The translations under genes and the position numbers were made by a program. A stretch of 64,000 nucleotides of DNA from Bryopsis sp. KO-2023. Its lineage: Eukaryota; Chlorophyta; Ulvophyceae; Bryopsidales; Bryopsidaceae. How positions within the stretch are numbered: position 1 is the first letter of the stretch; the number at the start of each line of letters is the position of its first letter. The notes beneath the pieces were generated by a model that had not been told where the DNA came from, did no database searches, and saw only the letters and a program-made list of their open reading frames with translations. The DNA lies in assembly GCA_030272585.1 (NCBI GenBank), contig BSYQ01000003.1:3286001-3350000 (forward strand), in the 5' to 3' direction. This document shows, piece after piece, positions 35,370 through 43,523 of this stretch.

Positions 35370-36585
35370 CTTAACGAAGGCTAGTGATTAACCTGCATCG
35401 CAGGAAAATCAATCCATCAGCATATTTTCCTCATGTATATTGGTTCTTATCAAAGTACCAACTATACATTGACATTCGTGGATCAAATTTGTATCTCAAT
35501 ACAAATCATCTCTATGAAAATTGACCTTGTATTCAGTGAAAATCATTCACTTTCGCAAATACAATCAATTTTCATTGAAGGCAACTCATTTTGCCTCATG
35601 CCAACTCAGGAAAATAATCGCTATTCATTCTCTCATTTTAGCGGATTATCTCTTCAATTCGATTTTATCGATCCACAATCATCTGTCTCCATTAGCGAAT
35701 TACGACAAGTCCTATTCCTCTAGGCTCAAGAGAGCGTACCATACCATACGAACCACTAACAAAAGCCCTCAATTTTACACAGACCACTGCGCTAGCAAAC
35801 CGATCCCGAAAGACCAGGGGTCTAGTGATTTCAAAGGGCAATAGTGACTCTCCGTACAGCTAGGATAGGAGTGCCGAGTAACGCTTTTTAGACGTGAAAA
35901 TTGCCGAATCGATTTAATCAAATATCCAAGATCAACCCTAATAAAACTCAAGAGAAATGAACTTCCTTCTTCTTACTTCCCTCATCTCCTTTTATTGACC
36001 AAATAAAAGGTCTCCTTTTGTTATACCGACTCAAGCTCCCCTAGCACTTGAGTCCTTATACTCGTTCCACCATCTAAGAGAGTACTCTTAGTGGCTTCTC
36101 GCGAGCATATGGTACAACAACCTCTTTACTCTTAGTATCTTCAGGTGTTAACCCTGCCCATACAAAGTTAACCCCACCCTTTGGATAAAAGAGAAACTTT
36201 TATAGTTCAAAAACTATACTATCTTAAAGTCGCAACGTGTCGACGTTCAAAATGATTCTAAAACATCATTTCGATCGTTCAACACCTAGAACCGACACGG
36301 ACGACCTCAAAACACTCAAATTCCGACGCGAACTTTAAAACGTCATAACTTTGCGCACACGCATCGGATTCACTCGCAACAAATTGCAACGGATGCATCT
36401 TGTTCCGTAGATGCTTTTAGACACCTTATATGTTCGATTCCGTGACGTATACGATCCGGAACGGGCCAAAACGTGTCGCTAATCGAACAGCTCCGATTTC
36501 CCTGCAGAAAATCCGCGCGCCGCAATAAGCAGTGCGACTCCACTTCCCACACGATAGGATGCTTGCCAAAGCTCCGAAACCAAGT
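35370..36585 (-). other. Untranslated leader of element A with primer-binding site
   Basis: Between the 5' LTR and the gag-pol start. The site complementary to a tRNA 3' end, TGGTTTCGGAGC, is at 36582-36571, three bases inside the LTR. The rest is AT-rich and has no convincing frame. At 1.2 kb the leader is long for the group. Confidence 0.75.
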
Positions 36586-36852
36586 TGTTAGACTTGGGGG
36601 TGCAAGTCTAAGAAGAGCTAAAAACTAAAACTTATGAGTCCATGACCTTGAAGCCCATTAATACCATGACCCCCAAGGATCCTAGCGTCCCCGCATGGTA
36701 CCTAGGACAACCATCCTAGGTGGGCACCCGACATAGGTCTAGTCATCATGACTAGACCTGACTCACATGTCCACGTCAGCATGACTACGCATGACTGTAC
36801 ATGACTGTACATGACTGGACCTGACTGGATGTAGCTCTTAACATCCCTAACA
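36586..36852 (-). repeat. 5' LTR of element A
   Basis: 267 bp, identical by eye to 29271-29537. The 5-bp TTTTG duplication follows at 36853. Confidence 0.95.
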
Positions 36853-37941
36853 TTTTGGTTGCTCTCCAGGAACGCTTGTAAGTTCAGCTATCGCGGTCGG
36901 TTCCTGAAAAGTTACCGTACCAGTTCCTGTACCCATGATCCCTACTACGACTGAGTCCTGTGCTGGAACTACAATTTTCTCTCCAATTTTCCATGCACTT
37001 AGGGTCTCCACAAGTTTCGAATCAACATACTCGGAAAGATGGCTTTCCGCAGTCTGTTTTTCCGCTGTCGCGTCTGATAGAAAGGTTTCTACCATCTGCA
37101 TCGACTCTTGTCCTCCTACCGTGTCTCCAGAACTAGAACTTACACTGCCTCGGTCCGCTTGCCAGTGTCGGTTTTGTTCCTCGGCTTGTTCCATGTTCTG
37201 TAGCACGTTTAAACTTATATTCACCAAGTCAGTGAGTTGATGGAGTTGGTTTTGGCAGTACTCCTGCTCATTCCGAGACTTCATCACAGTTTTTGCAAGC
37301 TCGCCAATTGTCTCTTGTTGAAGGTGCATTCCTCCAACCATCTCAGTAATAGTCGTTTGAAGCGCCAGAATTTGCTCAGCTCTTAGCTTGTCCCGCTGCT
37401 TCCCCTTCTCAGTTTTATCAGCTGCTTTTTCTTGCAATCGGGCAATCTGAGCGTTCAACATCTCCTTGTTGTCAAACTTTTCCAAAGGATTGTTGTCGGG
37501 ACAATATCCGGTCTTTTCCTCCAACAATTCCTGCTGTTTGTCTAGCATCCGTTGCTGCTTTTTTATAACCTCAGCATTATGCTTGACCAGCTTCTGGACT
37601 TCTTTCCGAACATAGAGGAAGTTGTTCTCATATTCCTCTTTGAGACGAGACTGTGCGTATTGGATCTGGTTTTGGACCTCCAAGTTCGGTACAACCTCCA
37701 TCTTTTCGTCATACTTTTCCCCGGGCTTTTCCAACGACTTGTTGGACTCTTGTCCTAAGTCTTGGTCTCCTTCCGGTTCTCGAACCTGGTCAGGAACATG
37801 TCTCTCCCACTCTCTTTTCCTTGGCTGCTGCGCCAGTGGGTGCACCACTTCCGGATCTACCATTGGAATCGATTGATTCTCATCCACTCTTTCTTTTCTC
37901 GGAGGAGGGATGGGTGGTAATCGTGGTGTTTGGTTAGACAT
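36853..37941 (-). CDS. Gag of element B, N-terminal part (coiled coil)
   Basis: 363 codons from ATG to the insertion point of element A. It starts with a Pro-rich segment (RLPPIPPPRK), then a long charged region predicted to form a coiled coil (RMLDKQQELLEEK, RDKLRAEQILALQTTI). The last codon before element A is the AAA of the duplicated CAAAA (minus strand). Removing element A and one duplication copy joins this to the segment at 29265 in frame, so the split is due only to the nested insertion. Confidence 0.85.
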
Positions 37942-38023
37942 TTCCGCCGAGTTGATCCAACTGGAATTTCGGCGTACAGGACGGTTTCTAGGAACTTCCT
38001 TAGAACCGTGTCCAGAACGTCCC

Positions 38024-38135
38024 TGGGTTTAATCCCAGACCTTTCTTGGGTTTAATCCCAGTACTGTCTTGGGTTTAATCCCAGAACTTTCTCGTGTTCT
38101 GTCCTGGGTTTTATCCTGGGTTTTATCCTAGGACT
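38024..38135. repeat. Short tandem repeats in the leader of element B
   Basis: Three copies of CTTGGGTTTAATCCCAG-like units followed by degenerate CCTGGGTTTTATCC units. A second tandem set, TTAGTTGCTACC-like, follows near 38258-38310. Both lie between the primer-binding site and gag of element B, with no convincing coding frame around them. Confidence 0.8.
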
Positions 38136-39261
38136 TTCCCGGGACTTTTCTGGAGCTTTTCTGGCGACAGGTCTTGTCTTGGACCTGTTCTCCGTCCTGT
38201 TTTGGTGACAGACTCGTGCGTGTGACTCTGGAAAGATTAGTGACTTTTCCAGGAACTTAGTTGCTACCTTAGGCGCTACCTTAGTTGCTACCTTGGTTGC
38301 TAACTTAGTCGCTATCTTTTCCCGTGACTTTCCTGGGTCCGGGTTTAGTCAGTGACACGGCGTCGGGTATTACTTTCCCGTTCGCTATCCTGTCAACAGA
38401 CTAGGTTAGTACCTTAGTCTGTGACTTAGTCTTCGACTTAGTGTGCGACTAGTCCGTGACTTTTCCAGCCGATTTAGTAATCGCGTTTGGAGTCAGGCGG
38501 TGCGTCGTCTGCGCACGGAAAAGAGTGAGATTAGTCAGCGACTGAGCTGCGAATTTTTCCGCTTTCTGGCAAGTCGTCAGAAAGTCGGACTTCGCGCTCG
38601 AAGTCACTCCCTTTTCGTCGCGACAGGTCGCACTCCTTGCGTTCCAGTGAGCTCACACTTTCTGTCTTTCTGCGTTTTTCGCCTGCTTTCCAGACCACAG
38701 ATCTGGCTTGCTTTTTTTCTTAGATCTGTCTTGCTTTTTTCTTAGATCTTTCTTGCGACTTTTCCAGGGACGAACGACCAACGACGACGAGTCGACGTGG
38801 TTTGTTGTTCGTTTTTCGTCTCCCTGTTCGCCTCCTTTGTGTCGCTTTTACTGTGTATTCGCCTCTTTAAAAGATCTGTAGATCTATTTAAAGGAATCTG
38901 CAGATTTCGAGATTCTTCGCCACCACTTTCGCCAGGACGACGAACGACGACGCGACGACGTCGTTCGCGTTTGCTATAGGGTGCTCGGCCTTGTCGCTGC
39001 CCCTCCCAAGCGTCGCCTTAGCGATCTACCTTTTTTTCGATTTCTCTAGGTTACCTTTTTTAGGGATTTAACCTCGCTTGGGGGGTCGATCGCGCTGTGG
39101 TCGCGCCTGGTTTCGCCTTGCTCCGAAACCAAATGATATAGGCCCTTAAGGCCGTCGAAACACAGACGCTTCCCCTAAGGGAAGCCACAGGTTCACTAGG
39201 AATAATTTTTACAGGAAGGGCCCCTGCCCTTTAAACCCTGTCGTACAATTACCTAATAGTA

Positions 39262-39891
39262 CTACAACCTATCAAACCCACGCCCACTACTATCAGTCAG
39301 TGTCGAAGTGGGTGCTGAGTCTGAAGCACGCGCCTCGTCGGCCGCCATGACGTAGATCTTATAAGTCGGGTTCTTTTTTCCTTTCACGAAAGCCGCGAAC
39401 TTTTGCCCCAACGTTCGTAAACGCTGTACCCCATGAAGACCGTAGCTCAGAAGGACTCCCAACGCCAACACGTACCCAGTAAGACTGGTTTGCGGGTCGA
39501 GCTGAGTGACACGAGTCACCTGGCGATAGATGCGCTCACACCAAATGATCAGCTCGTAAACGCCAGAGCGCTTGATCGCGGTTTCGTCGTTCAGCTGCAC
39601 CCCCTCCGCGGGTTTTCCTTTTTGTTCCACCTGACCCTGTAACCCCACTTTGTCCTCTCTCACTTCCATGCGGTCCGACAGTCCTGGTATATACTCTCCC
39701 TTTTCCGCTCGTGCCCGTAACACTTCGTATCGAAGAATACACGCCATATCTTTTTCAAACTGGGTAGTGTCCGCCCTTCCTGAGAAGAAGGCTTGAACCG
39801 ATTGTGTTTCGATTATCAAAAACAGAAAAAACAATTTTACAACCAACCGACTGGCTGGCTCCGAAACCATGTTGAATACACTCGTTCGCAA
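39262..39891 (-). CDS. ORF of 209 codons with signal peptide and membrane span, in or beside the 5' LTR of element B
   Basis: The predicted protein begins with a signal-peptide-like stretch (RLVVKLFFLFLIIETQSVQA), has a charged middle, and a second hydrophobic span (LTGYVLALGVLLSYGLHGV) followed by a basic tail. It lies upstream of the element B primer-binding site. If the B LTR runs to about 40102, the ORF is inside the LTR; if the LTR is short, this is a host ORF next to it. No homology recognised. A chance frame is possible, but the signal peptide, span and normal composition argue for a real protein. Confidence 0.45.
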   Translation of the reverse strand: MRTSVFNMVSEPASRLVVKLFFLFLIIETQSVQAFFSGRADTTQFEKDMACILRYEVLRARAEKGEYIPGLSDRMEVREDKVGLQGQVEQKGKPAEGVQLNDETAIKRSGVYELIIWCERIYRQVTRVTQLDPQTSLTGYVLALGVLLSYGLHGVQRLRTLGQKFAAFVKGKKNPTYKIYVMAADEARASDSAPTSTLTDSSGRGFDRL

Positions 39892-40115
39892 CAGCGATAC
39901 CGAGTGGTGAAACGGCCGCCAAAGAACGCTTTACACAATGTAAGCAAAATAAACGACCATACACCCAACCACCTTCTTCCTTAAATCTCTTCCTTGTCCT
40001 CCGAGTCTTCCCGACTAAACCCCATGACCGACTCAGTTCTGATCCCATTTACTGTATTCCACAATTCTCTTCTGTTTTTTCACAACATGTATTGTGACAT
40101 CAGGAATATGAACAT

Positions 40116-40141
40116 CCCAAATTTTCCGACCCCTACTTAAG
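40116..40141 (+). repeat. Left terminal inverted repeat of element E
   Basis: Starts CCCAAATTTTCCGACCCCTA and pairs with 57795-57820 with about three mismatches over 26 bp. Confidence 0.75.
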
Positions 40142-40370
40142 CTAAAAAAAAGTTGGTTTTGACTTAAAGTCGGCCGAAAGTTGGTCAAAAGCTACATGGC
40201 TTATGTCAGTACAAAGCCGATATCAACTTATGTTGTAAGAAAGTCGAGTGACGTATCAATAACATATGTCGATAACAGCTGTTTTTCGGCTTATGTTGAT
40301 CAACTTTTCACCCAACTAAAAGTTGACCAACATTTGTTTTGAGTCGATGTCAACTGACTTAAGTAGATAC

Positions 40371-40684
40371 TGATACGGCTATAATTGAGGAGAGCTCAAT
40401 TATAGTGTAGAGCACCACGATGAGGTGGTCAGAGTGATGTGTTCTAGTAAGGGAGGACGTGGGTTCGAATCATAGGTGGTACGTAGTGTTGCACTTATGT
40501 GAGGGATGAGGGGAGTGATGTGATGGGTGATGTAATCGGATGATAGCCCACAGCACAATGGGATAAGGAATGAGGAGAGGACAGAACGTGAATATAAAAG
40601 GGGGAGATTGTCTTGGAAACCGTGTAACTTGTTTTTTGGGAACTGTGTCTCCGTTGTTTGACCTTGTGAAAATCTGTCGCATCA
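40371..40684 (+). repeat. 5' LTR of element D
   Basis: 314 bp. It contains a TATA box (TATAAAA at 40593-40599) and, upstream, tRNA-like boxes (TGGTCAGAGTG at 40426, GGGTTCGAATC at 40461). Identical to 54175-54488. Confidence 0.95.
40593..40599 (+). promoter_or_regulatory. Probable TATA box in the 5' LTR of element D
   Basis: TATAAAA followed by a G run, about 85 bp before the LTR end and 350 bp before gag, where a Pol II start for the genomic RNA is expected. Confidence 0.6.
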
Positions 40685-40686
40685 AC

Positions 40687-40700
40687 TGGTTTCGGAGCAG
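40687..40700 (+). promoter_or_regulatory. Primer-binding site of element D
   Basis: TGGTTTCGGAGCAG, two bases after the LTR end. It would pair with the 3' end of a tRNA ending GCTCCGAAACCA. The first 12 bases recur at the same place in elements A and B. Confidence 0.8.
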
Positions 40701-40950
40701 GACTACGCCTCACCTCTCGACCCTTGTTAGAAAAGAACTGACCCAAGCTTACCTCGGAAAGAAACGGCGATCGTAATCGATTGCGTGTCGTCTAAGAACG
40801 ACAACGTTTCTAGCTCGTCCAACCCTAAGTGGCTGGCGAAAATATAATAGTAAAGTCGACTAAGAGCACCTGAAAGAAAGGTGGACAGAAGTACCGTCCA
40901 CAGGAGATAGCGAGACGCGAAAAGGCGTCAATATACTAATTACCCTAGAA

Positions 40951-43317
40951 ATGGATATTCCCAGGATAGAGCTACCTTTCGACGATAGAGTCGAAGGACA
41001 GGAAATAGTTCCTTACGAAAACGAACCGGAAGGAATAGAAAACTTTGAGGAGAGTTCTATGGAACTTGAGTCGGAAGGGGAAATACCTGTCAATGTTCAG
41101 CACAATGTTCAGCACAATGTCTACGTCCATAACCAGGAGATAAACCTGGAATACGTTGAACACCGACAGCAGGAACTCGAGCAGGCTCTGAACTCCACGA
41201 TACAGGAGATCCACGAAAATGTGGAGGGCGAGTTCGGTAACCTGAACGAACGAGTTGCTGTAATTGTCCAACGGCAAGTCGACGAAGCTCGACAAAGACA
41301 AGAGACGTTAGATCGTCTCGAGCACACTTTTATGGACGTATATACAAAGCTAGAACAAATAGAGGACGGTTGGAAAGCGCCTCTGGAAGAAGTGGAAAAA
41401 CGATGCCAGAATGCGGAAAGTGAGGTGGAAGGGTTACGAACCCAGACGGAGAATCTGGTTTTACAGAATACCTACACTGACGCCGAACTAAGGGCTCAAG
41501 TGGAAGCACAACAGTTCGCCTCTACGACAGAACTGGAAGGGCTTAAATCCGTAAACGAAGATCTCAAACAGAGAACTAAAGAGTTTGAGGATAGACTGCA
41601 GAGTGAGTTACAGGTTAAAACCGAGCAAAACCGACAGGAGTTAGAACTTCTGAAAGATCGGACTCGGGAGACTGTAACCCAACTGCAGACAGATCTTAAT
41701 AATACAAAGACAGCTTTACGGAAAAAGACAGAGAACAAGGACGTTAACCAAGACGCTGTTCTCAAGGCTCTTACAGATCCTAAACTGGCGCGACAGTTTT
41801 GGGAACGTCTTGAAAAAGGAATGCCACAGCATACTGTGGTTAAAGCCTACCCTGTCGAAACGCAGGTTCTTCCACCCACTGTGTCCACGGTTCCTGTAGC
41901 CTCGTCAAGTCGTCCACCAAGAACAGCTGCTAATAGTGCTGCTATAAACAGGAACCCTCAAATATCCATAGCACCCAATGTGCCAAGTCCAGGAGTTGTC
42001 TTACCGGGAATGTCTTCATACATGAATATTAGTTCTACAGAGGGAGTAACCTCCCAGACAATTTCTCACCATACTGGGCAGAGTCCTAGCACTATATTTT
42101 ACCCTATTTTGACACCAGGACAGACAGGAATCCTAGGGAATGGAACAGGGAACTCATCTCATTCCCTGCCTCTCAGTGCTCCACCTATTCAGGCTGGACA
42201 ACCCACACCTCTTCCTGCAAATCCCTTTGCATCAATAGGCTCATATGCCTCTTTGGGACAGCCACCTCCTAGGAATAGGAGAGGAAGTAACAGAGGTGGT
42301 GATGGTGGGGGAGGAGGAGGGGGAGATGATGACCCTGATGGGAGTAACAACTACCCAGGAGGGCCTAATGGTCCAGGTGGTCCTGGAGGTCCAGCAGGAC
42401 CTAATGGTCCAGGAGGTCCTGGAGGTCCTGGAGGTCCTGGAGGACCAGGAGGACCAGGAAATCTGGGAAACCAACCTCAGTTGCCTAATCCTAATGATTT
42501 TCCTAAAGGAGTAAAAATTCCTTTACCAAAAGCCTATTCTGGTGATGGTACTGTCACTGTAACAGATTGGCAGTTATTAATGACTAGATACCTCAGAAGT
42601 TTGGGTATTGCAGAAAATCAGTGGATTAAAGTAATGATGGTGAATCTTATGGGATCTGCTGCACAGTGGCTTGGGGTACAAGAGTTGAGAATTGCAAATG
42701 GCCAAAGAGGATCTTTCAATCATTGGGCACATTTTCTTGATGAACTCAGAGCTTCCTTTGAAACAGCAATAGTTTCTGATGAAGCTAGAAGAGAATTAAG
42801 AAAAGTCCGACAACATGGTTCAGTCAGGGATTATGTAAGTCAGTTCAGAAAGTTGGTATTAAGGGTTCCTAACCTTCCTGAAGAGGAACAATACTTAATT
42901 TTTACTGATGGACTTAAAGAAAATATTAGACTGCAAGTAGCAACTTCAGCTAATAGGTCCATAGAACAAGCCATAATCCTGGCAGAAAGATTAGAAAGCC
43001 TGAAGATATCTTTACCTCAGACCCCTCAGTATAGGAGAAGGAGGAATTGGGGACAAGCACCACCAATCAGAGCTAATGCTCTGCAGCAAAACAGAAATGC
43101 AGGAGGCAGGCCTAGAAGACCTCCTCCTAATCCTAATCCTAATCCTAATAAGGTTGACAGAATCAATCAAGGAAGGTCAGGATCTGGGTACAGACCAGGC
43201 CAGTCCAAAAGACAGCCTCCAACTGGTTTTCAAGGGAAATGTTTTTTATGTGGACAAGGAGGACATAGGGTCAATACCTGCCCAAGGTTGGGGCAGGCCA
43301 AAAGGTCGTTAAACTGA
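40951..43317 (+). CDS. Gag of element D
   Basis: 788 codons. The N-terminal 300 residues form a long charged coiled coil (LEHTFMDVYTKLEQIEDG, KTEQNRQELELLKDRTRE). Then come a Ser/Thr/Pro-rich linker, a collagen-like Gly-Pro run near residues 470-510, the retrotransposon gag domain (VKIPLPKAYSGDGTVTVTDW to LPEEEQYLIFTDGLKENIR), and a CCHC zinc knuckle CFLCGQGGHRVNTC close to the end. The stop codon TGA directly follows the heptamer GTTAAAC, and pol lies in the -1 frame. From about 42500 on the sequence is richer in A and T than the first half. Confidence 0.93.
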   Translation: MDIPRIELPFDDRVEGQEIVPYENEPEGIENFEESSMELESEGEIPVNVQHNVQHNVYVHNQEINLEYVEHRQQELEQALNSTIQEIHENVEGEFGNLNERVAVIVQRQVDEARQRQETLDRLEHTFMDVYTKLEQIEDGWKAPLEEVEKRCQNAESEVEGLRTQTENLVLQNTYTDAELRAQVEAQQFASTTELEGLKSVNEDLKQRTKEFEDRLQSELQVKTEQNRQELELLKDRTRETVTQLQTDLNNTKTALRKKTENKDVNQDAVLKALTDPKLARQFWERLEKGMPQHTVVKAYPVETQVLPPTVSTVPVASSSRPPRTAANSAAINRNPQISIAPNVPSPGVVLPGMSSYMNISSTEGVTSQTISHHTGQSPSTIFYPILTPGQTGILGNGTGNSSHSLPLSAPPIQAGQPTPLPANPFASIGSYASLGQPPPRNRRGSNRGGDGGGGGGGDDDPDGSNNYPGGPNGPGGPGGPAGPNGPGGPGGPGGPGGPGGPGNLGNQPQLPNPNDFPKGVKIPLPKAYSGDGTVTVTDWQLLMTRYLRSLGIAENQWIKVMMVNLMGSAAQWLGVQELRIANGQRGSFNHWAHFLDELRASFETAIVSDEARRELRKVRQHGSVRDYVSQFRKLVLRVPNLPEEEQYLIFTDGLKENIRLQVATSANRSIEQAIILAERLESLKISLPQTPQYRRRRNWGQAPPIRANALQQNRNAGGRPRRPPPNPNPNPNKVDRINQGRSGSGYRPGQSKRQPPTGFQGKCFLCGQGGHRVNTCPRLGQAKRSLN
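43308..43314 (+). promoter_or_regulatory. Candidate -1 ribosomal frameshift site GTTAAAC at the gag stop
   Basis: In the gag frame this reads G-TTA-AAC followed by TGA. Slipping back one base continues into CTG ACC TGC with no stop through to pol. GUUAAAC is a known slippery heptamer in other systems. Two small hairpins follow: CTGACC/GGTCAG (43314-43329) and GGGGA/TCCCC (43329-43342). Confidence 0.6.
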
Positions 43318-43523
43318 CCTGCTGGTCAGGGGAACCGTCCCCCAGACTAGAGCAAGGAAAGAGAGGCGGTGTAGCTAATAGGAATAGGAAATTTTGCTAT
43401 AAAAAGGTAATAGACATAAAGACAGAGGCTAAGGCAAAGGGAGAACACAGAAGGTCAGGGAAGGGAACCCGACCTCACCCAGGGAGAAAACAAGGTTACA
43501 ATACATCCGAAAATACCTCAGAA

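Larger units (their letters stand above)
29271..36852 (-). mobile_element. Ty3/gypsy chromovirus A, complete, identical LTRs
   Basis: Complete 7.6-kb element: 267-bp LTRs at both ends (TGTTAG...CTAACA), identical by eye, flanked by the 5-bp duplication TTTTG (29266-29270 and 36853-36857). On the minus strand the primer-binding site (TGGTTTCGGAGC, 36582-36571) follows the 5' LTR, and a polypurine tract (AGGGGGGAGGAA, 29549-29538) precedes the 3' LTR. One long gag-pol frame fills the middle. Identical LTRs and an intact frame mean a young insertion. Confidence 0.95.
27658..40102 (-). mobile_element. LTR retrotransposon B, truncated, with element A nested in its gag
   Basis: Minus-strand element. 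Parts in its own 5' to 3' order: a putative 5' LTR whose end is at 39134 (..CCTATATCA); a primer-binding site TGGTTTCGGAGC at 39131-39120; a ~1.2-kb leader; gag from 37941 to 36853; the nested element A; and the rest of gag from 29265 to 27658. It then stops at the hAT end: pol and the 3' LTR are gone. The outer LTR boundary is not proven; 40102 is a guess from a candidate TGATGTCA start (minus strand). Confidence 0.65.

Noticed and set aside
40426..40471. A genuine tRNA gene in the LTR
   Set aside because: A- and B-box-like sequences are present, but I could not fold proper acceptor and T stems, so only a tRNA-like remnant is claimed.
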